Shown here one piece after another: positions 46,500 through 55,718 of a stretch of DNA of 64,000 nucleotides. The number at the start of each line of letters is the position of its first letter. Positions within the stretch are counted from its first letter, which is position 1. The DNA comes from Thalassomonas sp. RHCl1 (GTDB lineage: Bacteria > Pseudomonadota > Gammaproteobacteria > Enterobacterales > Alteromonadaceae): positions 123,766 to 187,765 of the forward strand of contig NZ_CANDNZ010000011.1 in the NCBI RefSeq assembly GCF_947387555.1. The letters run 5' to 3'. Below the pieces are notes generated by a model, which was not told the origin of the DNA, did not search any database, and saw nothing but the letters and a program-made list of their open reading frames with translations. A program made the translations under genes and the position numbers.

Positions 46500-49400
46500 T
46501 TATTCGCTGAGTTCCTGTAAAAAGAGTTGTGGCTGCCACTCAAGCCATTCGTCCCGGACTTTATCATATAAGGTAAAAGTCCCCATTTTCCCGCCACCAA
46601 CGGCCTCGCCGTTATTCTCAGGCGTGGCAAAAGCGATACCGCCGGCGAGCAGGGTTTCCAGAGACTCAGAGCGAATATCAACGCCGGAGAAAACCCCGCC
46701 TTCCAAAGTAATGCCGCTGGCATTCCAGAATTTACTTTGCGCCGTAACCAGAGGTGCATAACGCTGCGGGATATTAATAAAGATGCTGACCTTATCACCG
46801 CTGGCAGCCAGATCGACCCCGATCACTTTGCCCACTTTCACCTGGCGGTATAACACGGGATCACCCACCCTCACCGAACCTAAGCGGCTGGCCGATAACT
46901 CGACATTTAAACCATAAGGCAGGGCTTTAACCACGGGCGGCATTTGCTCTGCGGTAAATTCATTTTTCACCGCCTTATTGATATCCCCGGGCAAAACACT
47001 GATAAAGCCTCCTTCGAGTATCGCATCCAGATGTTTAGTCCCCACCAGCCCCAGCTCGGGTTTGCTGAGCCAGAACTTGGCACCGGCGCGGGTAAATTTA
47101 GCAGCATCATCATTTAAAAACGCAATCACTTTGGCACCATAACCGTTCTTATCGAAAATCACCCGCTCCGTCAGCCCCACTTGCTGATCATGATATTTGA
47201 TCTTCATATTCGCCTTTAAGGCGGTGACATCGTCAAAATGCAACACAATAGTACTGCCGGCAGCTCTGGCATGTTCGATATTATGATACAGGGTAAAATT
47301 ATCTCCTTCCGCCACAGGCAAGTTGGTCGCTTGAGTGTGTGGGTTATAAAAACTGATGCCGCCGGTTAACAAAGAGTCCATAGATTCAGTTTTGACGATA
47401 AAGTTGCCGAGGTTGCCGCTGACGGTAATACCGCTGGCATTATAAAAACGGCTGTCGGCGCGGATAAGATGGCGATATTCCTCATCGATGGAAATATGGA
47501 TGTCGACACTTTTTTCATCCCCGGACAAGGCGACATTGTCCACCTGGCCGACGGTGATCCCCAAATAACTGATCTGGCTGCCGGGCATGGCGACCTGGGC
47601 ATTGTCTGCCGTCAGGGTTAACTGTAAACCTGTATGGCTGGCATGTTTTTCCGGCGGATTATCAAGCAGGGTAAACTGCCTTTTTTCCTCTCCCTGTCCC
47701 AGATTGACACTGATATAGGCACCGCCAAACAAGGCATCGGTATCTGTCAGCCCGGACAGGCTTAACCTGGGTTTGGCCAGCCAGAATTGGCTATGCTGAC
47801 GTAACAGAAACTCAAATTCCGGTAAGATACCCGCCTCAAGAATACTCTCTTGCTGATGACTGTTGATAGCATGTACCGAGCCGATTTGCTGTCCCCGGTA
47901 CATAATACGGGTTTGCATTTTCAGGCCGTTAACCGAGGCGGTACTGAGCTCGAACAACACCCTTTGTCTGGCAATTTCATCATTGGCAAATAGTGCAAAC
48001 AAATCGCCGTTTTTCACCCGCTGTTTGTCTTTCCCCAGCCCCTTATCAAAAGTAATGCCCCCCGCCAGCATGGTTTGCAGCGAATGGGCTTTCACTTCAA
48101 ATTTCTGTAAACCACCGCTGATCTTCATGCCGCTGGCATTCCAGAAACGGCTGTCGGCGGCAACATAATGCTGATACTCCGGCTTGATAAAAATATGCAC
48201 CAGAAATTCATCCGGCCCCAGGGCTTCAACCCCCTGGACGCTGCCGACATGGCTTTTCTTGTAGAAGATGCCGGTACCGGCATGGATAGAAGCAACATTG
48301 GTGGCAGACAGGACCAGATGTAATCCCGGCTCGCTGTAGTTATAGGCGGGTTTGCGGTTATACACGGTAAAGCTCGAACGCGCCTCCCCCTCGGTGGAAG
48401 GACGGATGCCGATATGCGGCCCCAGCAACACGGTCTGGATATTGGTAACCCCTTTAAAGTCCACTTCCGGCGAGACCACATAAAAAGCCGATTGCTGTTT
48501 CAGGTAGGGGATCACCCTGGGGTCGACTTTTGCCTTGGCGGTGATCTTTCTTTGCTCGGTATCTATATTGGTAACCGAGTCCACTACTCCTAAATTAATG
48601 CCCTGATACATGATGGCGGCACCGACATCTATGCCGGAGTCCCAGTTTAGGATCAGCTCAATTTCATGGGCTAGCTCCGCCGATTGAAAACTGGCGAATA
48701 AGGGAAATTCATCACCATTTTTTGCCTCAGGCAAAAGCGCTTCATGGGCGGGATCGTCAAACGCCACCCCGCCGGAAATAATCGAAGCCAGCGACTGAGT
48801 CCTGAGTTTGACCCCGGAGGATAACGAGGCACTGGCTTCGATACCGCTGGCATTCCAGAAACGTGAATTTTGCTTCACCAGATGGGCATATTCAGGTTCG
48901 ATAAAAGCATTAACGTGTATCAGCTGGCTGGCGTCGTCATAATCAAAGCCGGTAATGTAACCGACCTTGATTTGCCTGAAGGTCACCGAAGAATCCCGGG
49001 CCAGGGAACCCAGAGAGTCGGTTTGCAGGGTAATATGCAAGCCCGGCACCGCCAGGTTCTGGGCCGGCGGTTGATCCAGGCCGATAAAATGGCGCTGCTC
49101 CTTGCCTTCTTCTTTAATATCCGGCTGGAAATTAATATAACTGCCGGAAAACAGGGTATCCAGACCGCTGACCCGTTGCACCGAGACATCTGCGGTGACG
49201 TACCAGAACAAGGCCTTGTCGGTCAGGGAGCGGGCGGATTTGTTGATCATTTCAATTTCAACTATGACACTTTGCAGATCTTCGGAAACATCTATGCCCG
49301 TCACCAGGCCGGCGGTGAGCCCCTTATAGCGTACCTCGGTTTTTCCCGCCACTATGCCCATAGCACTGTCGAACTGCACCGTGATAAAAACGCCGCGTTC

Positions 49401-49529
49401 GGAAATCGCCTTAAACAATAGCCAGGCGCCGAAAATCAGGGCAATCAGCGGCACCAGCCAGACCGCGGAAATGCGCTCTCTTTCCTTTACTTCAAAACTG
49501 GATTCTTGCTCTTGTTGTTCAGTCGTCAT
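46500..49529 (-). CDS. letB: LetB/PqiB-type MCE transport protein with eight MCE domains
   Basis: About 1009 residues. One membrane helix near the N-terminus (ISAVWLVPLIALIFGAWLLF) is followed by eight MCE domains, each starting with a strand such as VFITVQFDSAMGIVAGKTEVRY or GLHITLQTDSLGSLARDSSVTF. The even domains contain FWNASGI or FYNASGI and LLAGGI.F, the odd ones FW... and GG.YI. LetB builds a periplasmic tube for lipid transport. The start is at ATG 49529, overlapping letA by 11 bases; a 16-residue longer frame starts inside letA. Confidence 0.88.
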   Translation of the reverse strand: MTTEQQEQESSFEVKERERISAVWLVPLIALIFGAWLLFKAISERGVFITVQFDSAMGIVAGKTEVRYKGLTAGLVTGIDVSEDLQSVIVEIEMINKSARSLTDKALFWYVTADVSVQRVSGLDTLFSGSYINFQPDIKEEGKEQRHFIGLDQPPAQNLAVPGLHITLQTDSLGSLARDSSVTFRQIKVGYITGFDYDDASQLIHVNAFIEPEYAHLVKQNSRFWNASGIEASASLSSGVKLRTQSLASIISGGVAFDDPAHEALLPEAKNGDEFPLFASFQSAELAHEIELILNWDSGIDVGAAIMYQGINLGVVDSVTNIDTEQRKITAKAKVDPRVIPYLKQQSAFYVVSPEVDFKGVTNIQTVLLGPHIGIRPSTEGEARSSFTVYNRKPAYNYSEPGLHLVLSATNVASIHAGTGIFYKKSHVGSVQGVEALGPDEFLVHIFIKPEYQHYVAADSRFWNASGMKISGGLQKFEVKAHSLQTMLAGGITFDKGLGKDKQRVKNGDLFALFANDEIARQRVLFELSTASVNGLKMQTRIMYRGQQIGSVHAINSHQQESILEAGILPEFEFLLRQHSQFWLAKPRLSLSGLTDTDALFGGAYISVNLGQGEEKRQFTLLDNPPEKHASHTGLQLTLTADNAQVAMPGSQISYLGITVGQVDNVALSGDEKSVDIHISIDEEYRHLIRADSRFYNASGITVSGNLGNFIVKTESMDSLLTGGISFYNPHTQATNLPVAEGDNFTLYHNIEHARAAGSTIVLHFDDVTALKANMKIKYHDQQVGLTERVIFDKNGYGAKVIAFLNDDAAKFTRAGAKFWLSKPELGLVGTKHLDAILEGGFISVLPGDINKAVKNEFTAEQMPPVVKALPYGLNVELSASRLGSVRVGDPVLYRQVKVGKVIGVDLAASGDKVSIFINIPQRYAPLVTAQSKFWNASGITLEGGVFSGVDIRSESLETLLAGGIAFATPENNGEAVGGGKMGTFTLYDKVRDEWLEWQPQLFLQELSE

Positions 49530-50148
49530 TATCGAGATTATCCCATAACAGCCGGGGGTCGAAACTCTCCGCAGCAAACATAGTAAAGATCACCATCAGG
49601 GCAAAATAGCTGATGCCGGGCCCCGCCTCTATTGAGGTAATAAAACCTAAATTCACCACCGCCGCCATCAAGGCCACCACAAAGACATCCAGCATCGACC
49701 AGGGACCGAGGAATTCCACTAAATGATAGAGCTGGGTCCTGTGTTTCGGATCGACCTTGGAGCCGGTTTTCACGGTAATGATCAAGATAATCAAACCCAG
49801 CATCTTACCCAGGGGCACAATAAAACTGGCAATAAACACCACCAGCGCCACCGGATACATACCGAGCTGAATAAAAGTTTTGATCCCCGATAAAATCGTC
49901 GACGCCTCAGGAGTTCCCAGGGAGGTAAAAATCATGATCGGATACAGGTTGGCGGGAAAAAAAGCAATAATAGCGGCAATCGTCCAGGCCAAGGTATATT
50001 CCAGGCTTCGGTATTTACGCAGCGAGACTTTGGCCTGACAGCAACTGCAACGCTGATCTTTATGGGTGATCACATTAAGCTTATGGCACTTCAGGCATTG
50101 TCCCAGCCCCGCCTGCCTGGCGGTTTTTACCTGGCTGTTAGTATTCAC
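49519..50148 (-). CDS. PqiA/LetA-like membrane protein, second half
   Basis: A 209-residue protein with two zinc-type CxxC pairs at the start (CLKCHKL and CSCCQAK), then about four membrane helices (LEYTLAWTIAAIIAFFPANLYPIM; YPVALVVFIASFIVPLGKMLGLIILI; and others). This is one PqiA domain. LetA of E. coli has two such domains in one chain; here they are on two overlapping genes. It is coupled on both sides by 11-base overlaps. Confidence 0.85.
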   Translation of the reverse strand: MNTNSQVKTARQAGLGQCLKCHKLNVITHKDQRCSCCQAKVSLRKYRSLEYTLAWTIAAIIAFFPANLYPIMIFTSLGTPEASTILSGIKTFIQLGMYPVALVVFIASFIVPLGKMLGLIILIITVKTGSKVDPKHRTQLYHLVEFLGPWSMLDVFVVALMAAVVNLGFITSIEAGPGISYFALMVIFTMFAAESFDPRLLWDNLDNDD

Positions 50149-50776
50149 AACCAGCCTCCAGCTGTTCCCAGATATAATGCTTATCTAAGGTGACGGAAAC
50201 CAAAGTAGAACAAATCAGTAACAGGATAAACGCCACCAGGCCCAGGCCGACAGATAATTCTGCCAACGCCACCAGCTTATACATGGACACCATGATGCCC
50301 AATAAAAAGACATGTAACATGGTCCAGCTGTCGAGTTGATGATAAGAGCGGAAAAAATGCACCAGCGCAGGTGTAATACGCTGCATGCGGATGCACCAGG
50401 AAATATAAAGGGCCGCCAATAAGCGGATAACCGGCACCGCCAGGGTAAAAATAGTCAAACTGATGGCAATCAGGTAATAGTCATTGGCGATCAAAATCGC
50501 AATACAATCGAGTAAAGACGCCTGGTTGAACAAGCCGACGGCACTGACGCCAATCAAGGGTAAAATTGTCGCCGGGATCAGTAACAGCAAACCCGCCAGC
50601 GCTACCGCCAGGGTCCTGCGGATAGGATCCCGCTTTCGCTCCAGTACCTTGCCGCCACACCTTTTACAGACCGCTTTTTGCCCTTCCTTTAACAACGGCT
50701 TAGTTGACAGGCCATCACATTGGGGACAGGCGATCATCTGATCATAATTAACTGGCTCGGCAGACATTGGGGGCAT
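50138..50776 (-). CDS. PqiA/LetA-like membrane protein, first half
   Basis: About 212 residues from ATG 50776, with CPQCDGL and CKRCGG zinc ribbons and about four membrane helices (RTLAVALAGLLLLIPATILPLIGV and others). A frame-open GTG at 50842 would add 22 residues, but it lies two bases after the T-run of a terminator and has no ribosome site, so I reject it. It probably delivers lipid to or from the LetB tube. Confidence 0.82.
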   Translation of the reverse strand: MPPMSAEPVNYDQMIACPQCDGLSTKPLLKEGQKAVCKRCGGKVLERKRDPIRRTLAVALAGLLLLIPATILPLIGVSAVGLFNQASLLDCIAILIANDYYLIAISLTIFTLAVPVIRLLAALYISWCIRMQRITPALVHFFRSYHQLDSWTMLHVFLLGIMVSMYKLVALAELSVGLGLVAFILLLICSTLVSVTLDKHYIWEQLEAGCEY

Positions 50777-50844
50777 TACCGCAAAAGGTTTTATCTTGAG
50801 TTTACGATAAGAAGCCCTTGATGCCAATGGCAAAAATTTCACAT

Positions 50845-50878
50845 AAAAAAACCAGCTAAGACCTTAGCTGGTTTTTTT
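50845..50878. terminator. Bidirectional terminator of cytochrome c4 gene
   Basis: Sixteen-base complementary arms (AAAAAAACCAGCTAAG / CTTAGCTGGTTTTTTT) with only two bases between. T-runs on both strands follow the stem. It ends the minus-strand cytochrome transcript just ahead of the letA gene. Confidence 0.85.
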
Positions 50879-50904
50879 TTATTGTCTGCTTTAATAAATG
50901 AAGC

Positions 50905-51525
50905 TTATTTAAGCGAGGCCATATGCTCAGAGATCGCCGCAATATCATCATCAGAAAGTCTCATGGCAATATTACGCATCACGCTGTTAGTATCATTGGC
51001 GCGGGTACCTTCGCGGAACTTAACCAACTGAGCTTTCAGGTAATCCAGGTTCTGACCGGCAACAGCAGGGAAGCCTGCACTTGCCATGCCTTTACCGTCA
51101 GCGCCGTGACAGGCAACACAGGCCGTGATCTTACGTTTGGCTTGACCGCCGAAATATAATTTCTTACCCGCTTCATTGGCAGCGCCCTTGCCGGCAGCCG
51201 ACGTTTGCGCAGCAAAGAAAGCGCCTAAATCCGCCATATCCTGCTCGGACAACGCCGCAACCATACCCGCCATCACAGGATCATTTCGTCCTTGCTTGCC
51301 GCCAGTGGCAGAGCCGGTTTTAAAATCCGCCAGCTGCTTAGCGATATAAGCACCGCTTTGTCCCGCCAGGTTAGGATAAATTGGTACGGGGCTGTTACCG
51401 TCGGCGCCGTGACAGGCGGCACACATAGCGGATTTGGCTTTACCGGCTTCGGCATTGCCTTCAAGGGCGGAAGCGCTATTGACTAGACCTAAGCCTAACA
51501 GAAGTGAAAAGATCATTTTTTTCAT
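50905..51525 (-). CDS. Cytochrome c4 (diheme)
   Basis: A 206-residue exported protein with a signal peptide (MKKMIFSLLLGLGLVNSASA). It has two CXXCH heme sites (CAACHGADG and CVACHGADG), each followed by PNLAGQ/PAVAGQ and a YI/YL helix, as in c4. These carry electrons to terminal oxidases in the periplasm. A tetraheme relative lies upstream. Confidence 0.92.
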   Translation of the reverse strand: MKKMIFSLLLGLGLVNSASALEGNAEAGKAKSAMCAACHGADGNSPVPIYPNLAGQSGAYIAKQLADFKTGSATGGKQGRNDPVMAGMVAALSEQDMADLGAFFAAQTSAAGKGAANEAGKKLYFGGQAKRKITACVACHGADGKGMASAGFPAVAGQNLDYLKAQLVKFREGTRANDTNSVMRNIAMRLSDDDIAAISEHMASLK

Positions 51526-51780
51526 TATGTTGCTCTCTGCTTGTTGTCAGCAGTTACTTGTCTGCCTTCGGCCGTTTGCCTGTAGCAATATCGTTAACTG
51601 ACGGAAATGATGAAAAAGTGACAGCATTTTACACGATTCCGGCCCCGGTGTAAGAACAGAAAGGGAAAAATCCTTTAAAACCAGCAGATATTGGTGAAAT
51701 CAGTGAAAATTTAAGCGCCGGGTGCTTTAAAGCCGACAGGTTTACAACAACTATATAGTGCCGCTCCTAGAGCATCAGTC
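51526..51780. other. Intergenic sequence before the tandem repeats
   Basis: About 250 bases that include the promoter of the cytochrome c4 gene at the left end. I see no gene in it; with the repeat block that follows, the gene-free stretch reaches 52086. Confidence 0.5.
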
Positions 51781-52028
51781 CAGCTCCCGCTCACCCTTGA
51801 GCCCGTTGGATTGCTTACAGGATGTAAGTACTTAACTTATGCCGGGAGCCTATAAGTTGACATACCTCCATGTATAAACCCGGCTCCTGCTCATCCTTGA
51901 GCCCGCTGGATTGCTTACAGGATGTAAGCACTTAACTTATGCCAGGAGCCTATAAGTTGACATACTTCCATGTATAAACCCGGCTATTGCCCATCCTTGA
52001 GCCCGCTGGATACATACTTCCATGTATA
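51781..52028 (+). repeat. 100-bp tandem repeat, 2.5 copies, built of small hairpins
   Basis: Copies lie at 51781-51880, 51881-51980 and 51981-52028; the third lacks about 50 internal bases. Copies one and two are nearly identical. Each unit holds four small inverted repeats: GCTC-ATCCTT-GAGC, GCTTAC-AGGAT-GTAAGC, AACTTAT...ATAAGTT and ATAC-TTCCAT-GTAT. GGCTCCTG also complements CAGGAGCC within the unit. Confidence 0.9.
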
Positions 52029-52029
52029 A

Positions 52030-52060
52030 AAAAGCCGGTTGCTTGTGGCAACCGGCTTTT
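52030..52060. terminator. Bidirectional terminator of tetraheme cytochrome gene
   Basis: A 13-bp perfect stem (AAAAGCCGGTTGC / GCAACCGGCTTTT) with a five-base loop, with A- and T-rich flanks, right after the stop of the minus-strand gene. Confidence 0.88.
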
Positions 52061-52086
52061 CAAAAATTTACTTTAAAGCAAAAAAC

Positions 52087-53322
52087 TTATTTTAGTGACG
52101 ACATATATTGAGTTAATGCCGCAATGTCTTTCTTAGACAGGTTCATGGCGATATTACGCATCATGCCGTTTTTATCGTTGGCACGCTCACCGGTACGGAA
52201 TTTCTCCAGCTGACTGGTCAGGTACTCAACACTTTGTCCGCCGATCGCTGGGAAACCGGCATAAGTCATGCCTTCACCTCTGATACCGTGACAGGCAACA
52301 CAAGCGGTAATTTCACGCTCATCGTCACCGCCTAAGTATAATTTTTTACCGGCTTCATCCGCCTTGCCGTTACCCGGGCTCACTTTTTGCGCCGAGAAGT
52401 AACTGGCTAATTCCTGCATATCCTGCTCGGATAAAGCAGCTGCCATAGGCGCCATTACCGGGTCGTTACGGCCGTTTTTGCCGCCCATCTTAAAGTCCGC
52501 CAGCTGTTTGGCGATATAAGTTGCGCTTTGTCCCGCCAACTTAGGATACATAGCTACCATGGCATTACCGTCGGCGCCGTGACAGGCAGCACAAGTTGCC
52601 GCTTTGGCTTTACCCGCGGCAACATCGGCGGCCAGGGCTAAAGGCGCGACCGGTTTTCTGCCCTGCTGATGGGCAACCGCCTTGGTATCGGCAAAATAAG
52701 CGCCGATGTTGGCAATGTCTTCATCCGTCATATTCTCGGTGAAGGTATTCATGGCCAGGTTAACGCGATCTTTAGATCTGAAGTTCTTCAGCTGCTTCTC
52801 GATATACTGGGAATGCTGCTTCGACAAATTAGGGTTAACCAAGACGTCACTGTTACCGTCTTTACCGTGACAGTTGATACAGGCCACAATAGTACGGGAA
52901 TTATCACCGAATTCATACAAACCTTTACCTACCAGAGGATCAGGAACAAAAGCCGGTGCGGCAGGCGCTGCCGGTGCTGCGCCGGTTCCCCCAGCTGCAG
53001 TATCCGTAGCGGCGCCGCTACGGCTTTGTGCAGCAAAATAGGCACCCAGATCGGCCATATCCGCTTCAGATAAACCGGCGGCCATAGGCGCCATGACCGG
53101 ATCTTTCCGGCTGCCGTCTTTAAAGGCTTTCAGCTGCTTCACGATATAATCGGCGTGTTGGCCGGCAAGATTCGGATAGTTAGGAGCGGCACCAATCCCC
53201 GTGGGACCGTGACAGGCGGCACACATAGCTGATTTAGCTTTGCCCGCTTCCGCATCACCTGCTGCTGATGCAACATTTATCAGGCTTAACCCGAACAATA
53301 GCGAAAAAATAATTTTTTTCAT
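52087..53322 (-). CDS. Tetraheme cytochrome c (duplicated c4-type)
   Basis: About 411 residues from ATG 53322 (signal [20 protein letters not shown]). It has four CXXCH sites in order: [27 protein letters not shown] and CVACHGIRG. An Ala/Pro-rich linker (about residue 125) and a further linker separate c4-like modules. The second half resembles the diheme c4 at 50905 strongly, so it looks like two c4 units in one chain. The 44-residue longer open frame lacks a signal in the right place. Confidence 0.88.
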   Translation of the reverse strand: MKKIIFSLLFGLSLINVASAAGDAEAGKAKSAMCAACHGPTGIGAAPNYPNLAGQHADYIVKQLKAFKDGSRKDPVMAPMAAGLSEADMADLGAYFAAQSRSGAATDTAAGGTGAAPAAPAAPAFVPDPLVGKGLYEFGDNSRTIVACINCHGKDGNSDVLVNPNLSKQHSQYIEKQLKNFRSKDRVNLAMNTFTENMTDEDIANIGAYFADTKAVAHQQGRKPVAPLALAADVAAGKAKAATCAACHGADGNAMVAMYPKLAGQSATYIAKQLADFKMGGKNGRNDPVMAPMAAALSEQDMQELASYFSAQKVSPGNGKADEAGKKLYLGGDDEREITACVACHGIRGEGMTYAGFPAIGGQSVEYLTSQLEKFRTGERANDKNGMMRNIAMNLSKKDIAALTQYMSSLK

Positions 53323-53523
53323 TAACTGGCTCTCTGCTTCCGGTTGATCAAATACCCGGGCTATTTTCCGGATTTTGATAAGTATATGATAAAAAAGTGG
53401 CAGCATTTTACACGAATATCTGCCGCGTGTAACGGCAGTAGAAAAAAAACTCACAGTATTTCTAAGGGAATTGCATTATTTACCGGCAAAAAAAAGATAT
53501 AATAGCGTTTTTTGAAATTGTAA

Positions 53524-54180
53524 TTGGATAATCCCTTGTCATCGTCAGTCATTAATCTACAAAAAGCCACTTTTACCATCAGCGCCCCCGATATTCGCAG
53601 TTTACCCGCTGAAGGCGGCATCGAAGTAGCCTTTGCTGGCCGATCAAATGCCGGAAAGTCCAGCGCCCTCAATACCCTGACCCGGCAAAAAAGCCTGGCC
53701 AGAACCAGTAAAACTCCCGGCCGCACCCAGCTGATCAACGTCTTCGAAATCGCCGAAAACAAACGTTTGGTGGATTTACCCGGTTACGGTTTTGCCAAAG
53801 TACCGCTGGAAATGAAAAAGAAATGGCAAAAAGCGCTGGGAGAATACCTGCAAAAACGCGAAAGCCTTAAGGGGCTGGTGGTATTAATGGATATCCGCCA
53901 TCCGTTAAAAGACCTGGACATGGATTTGATCCAATGGGCTGCCGACAGCGAGTTGCCGGTGCTGGCGCTGTTAACCAAAGCCGATAAATTGAAACAGGGT
54001 AAACGTAACAGTGAAGTATTGCAGGTAAGAAAAACCCTTGCCGCCTTAAATGCCGATATCCAGGTCATGGCTTTCTCCTCCCTGAAACGCACCGGGGTCG
54101 AACAGGCCAACAACGTCATTTGCCAGTGGTTCGAGGATGACATTACTGAAGATGAAAGTGAAGGCGAAATAGAAGCGTAA
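53524..54180 (+). CDS. engB: Ribosome biogenesis GTPase EngB (YihA/YsxC)
   Basis: A 218-residue GTPase. G1 is [12 protein letters not shown]2 the TSKTPGRTQ stretch, G3 [10 protein letters not shown] and G4 TKADKL. It acts in large-subunit assembly. No ATG is available before G1; the start is TTG 53524 or TTG 53536. The tail is acidic. It is divergent from the cytochrome gene, a common arrangement in gammaproteobacteria. Confidence 0.95.
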   Translation: MDNPLSSSVINLQKATFTISAPDIRSLPAEGGIEVAFAGRSNAGKSSALNTLTRQKSLARTSKTPGRTQLINVFEIAENKRLVDLPGYGFAKVPLEMKKKWQKALGEYLQKRESLKGLVVLMDIRHPLKDLDMDLIQWAADSELPVLALLTKADKLKQGKRNSEVLQVRKTLAALNADIQVMAFSSLKRTGVEQANNVICQWFEDDITEDESEGEIEA

Positions 54181-54199
54181 GAATAAAGCCCATACCTTT

Positions 54200-54226
54200 C
54201 GCCGCCTGAAAACAACACAGGCGGCG
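54200..54226 (+). other. GC-rich hairpin downstream of engB
   Basis: CGCCGCCTG / CAGGCGGCG arms with a nine-base loop. No T-run follows, so it may be an mRNA-end stabiliser and not a standard terminator. Confidence 0.45.
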
Positions 54227-54332
54227 ACCTCACTGAATCTCCCAGTAAAACAGTAAGATCTCTGCCCTGCCAGATTTTTCCCGCTATCAAATAAAGCTAA
54301 CAACTTATTAAAGAACGCTTTTTCGCAGGCAT

Positions 54333-54421
54333 AAAAAAACCGGTGACAAATATCACCGGCGTATTAGCTATGGGGAAAGCTAGAATATACAAATTATTAC
54401 AACAGGCGTTCTTTTCGGAAC
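54333..54421 (-). ncRNA. Putative small RNA, copy 1 (about 89 nt)
   Basis: On the minus strand a TATAAT box (54433-54428) stands seven bases before a likely start at 54421. The RNA would have a 5' hairpin (GTTC...GAAC), a conserved AU-rich centre (TTTGTATATTCTAGCTTTCC), a TAGCT...AGCTA hairpin holding UUUCCCC, and a CCGGTGA...TCACCGG terminator with seven Ts. A paralog lies at 63497-63586 with the same promoter and core. There is no open frame. The location beside engB is like that of spf (Spot 42) in enterobacteria. Confidence 0.72.
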
Positions 54422-54427
54422 AGGGTC

Positions 54428-54460
54428 ATTATAGAGTTGTTACTCTACAAAAGTAAAGTA
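54428..54460 (-). promoter_or_regulatory. Promoter of small RNA copy 1
   Basis: TATAAT (54433-54428) is preceded by TAGAGT...ACTCTA, an inverted repeat across the spacer, and by CTTTACTTT in the -35 area. The same elements and spacing occur at copy 2. Confidence 0.6.
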
Positions 54461-54551
54461 GTTGCTCTAATTTTTTAATAATTAATCGATTCTAGCCGAA
54501 AAAAAGCTCTGCCAATATAAGTCATACAAGCAGCCGTTATATAAAGATTTA

Positions 54552-55208
54552 CTATTTTTTCAGTTGATAAGTGCGGAATTTCCCCGTTTGCAAGTAATAG
54601 ATAACTTGTTCAATAACCTTGTCATTTTTCATCATAAAAGGATGGGTGGTATTCATTTCCAGGTGCTCCTTCATCCCCTCAAGCCGGGTTCGTTCCACGG
54701 ACACCTTACCGTCATTTTTTCCCGGTATTAATAACGACAGCAACCAGTTAATACTTTGGGTGCCGGCGATAATGCCAAGATTAAAGTCTGCCTGCCCCAA
54801 TTGATTGGGAACACTTAATTTTCCCGTGCCAAGCTGCATGCCCGCATCGCCGTTTAGCAGATGAAAACCGGGAAACTTACCAAGCTTATCCACCACTTCA
54901 CTGCCTTTGTTCGGAGGCCCGAGCATTACCACTTTATTCAACCTGGCTATTTTATGCTTACTTAAATACTGCCGGACCAAGATCCCGCCCATGGAATGGG
55001 TCACAAAACTGATTTCGCCGTCACCACACTGCTGTAAAGCTTGCGGGATCACTTTTTCTGCCAGGACTTCTATCGGATAATGGCGCGAAGGATAATCAAC
55101 ATTAATCACCGCATAACCTTGGGCAATTAAGCATTGTTCCATGCGTTTCATCGAGCTGGCGCTGCGGGCTAATCCATGTAGTAAAATAACGTTTTCGGGA
55201 TTAGCCAT
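54552..55208 (-). CDS. Alpha/beta hydrolase, lipase-like
   Basis: About 218 residues from ATG 55208 with GAGAGG nine bases upstream. It shows the oxyanion strand VILLHGLARSASSM and the nucleophile elbow FVTHSMGGILVRQYL. MLGPPNKGSEVVD resembles bacterial lipases. No signal peptide. The substrate is unknown. It is a single gene, 130 bases upstream of the small RNA. Confidence 0.8.
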   Translation of the reverse strand: MANPENVILLHGLARSASSMKRMEQCLIAQGYAVINVDYPSRHYPIEVLAEKVIPQALQQCGDGEISFVTHSMGGILVRQYLSKHKIARLNKVVMLGPPNKGSEVVDKLGKFPGFHLLNGDAGMQLGTGKLSVPNQLGQADFNLGIIAGTQSINWLLSLLIPGKNDGKVSVERTRLEGMKEHLEMNTTHPFMMKNDKVIEQVIYYLQTGKFRTYQLKK

Positions 55209-55650
55209 CAGCAATAACCTCTCGGCCTGCCAACTTTTGATCGCATAGTGACACAGTTAAAATCTCCCTCATCAAAAAAATAACGTTCTGCCAAAACAGT
55301 ACAATGGTGATATTTGAACAGTTCGTAATCCAGCCAGCAAGGACCAGATATATTTTCCCCCTAGTAATGAAAAATTCAATTGAGATGCATATGGGTAAAA
55401 ATAGGATGCCGGAGCCTGCAACAGCTGTTTTCAACGACTAAATTATCGACTCCCGGACCTTTGATGGCAAAAATAACAAGCACAGACTGAGAAGTAATAG
55501 CAGTGAATATCGCACTGAATCACAGGATGCGTCATAAAAATAGTGGATAAATTATAGCGCTATTTCTTAACTAAACAGCAGCTTTGGCTGTGCTGCCTTT
55601 TATAAACCTCCGCCACCAGCCTTAAACATGCTAAATATGGTTTCACCTAT
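55209..55650. other. Intergenic region
   Basis: About 440 bases with no credible gene. It contains the hydrolase promoter at the left and ends at the terminator of the PEP-CTERM gene. Nothing else is recognisable. Confidence 0.5.
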
Positions 55651-55680
55651 AAAAAAGCACCAAATCTATGGTGCTTTTTT
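55651..55680. terminator. Bidirectional terminator of PEP-CTERM gene
   Basis: A perfect 12-bp inverted repeat (AAAAAAGCACCA / TGGTGCTTTTTT) with a six-base loop, 38 bases beyond the minus-strand gene stop. Confidence 0.88.
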
Positions 55681-55718
55681 ATAACTTTTGACGATTAGCC
55701 AGAAACAAATAAACGCAT

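Noticed and set aside
46465..46509. Inverted repeat GAATAACC ... GGTTATTC between thiDE and letB
   Set aside because: The arms are short with a 21-base loop and no T-run, so a terminator is not well supported.
51781..52028. CRISPR-like array
   Set aside because: The repeats are 100 bases long and abut without spacers, and no cas gene is near.
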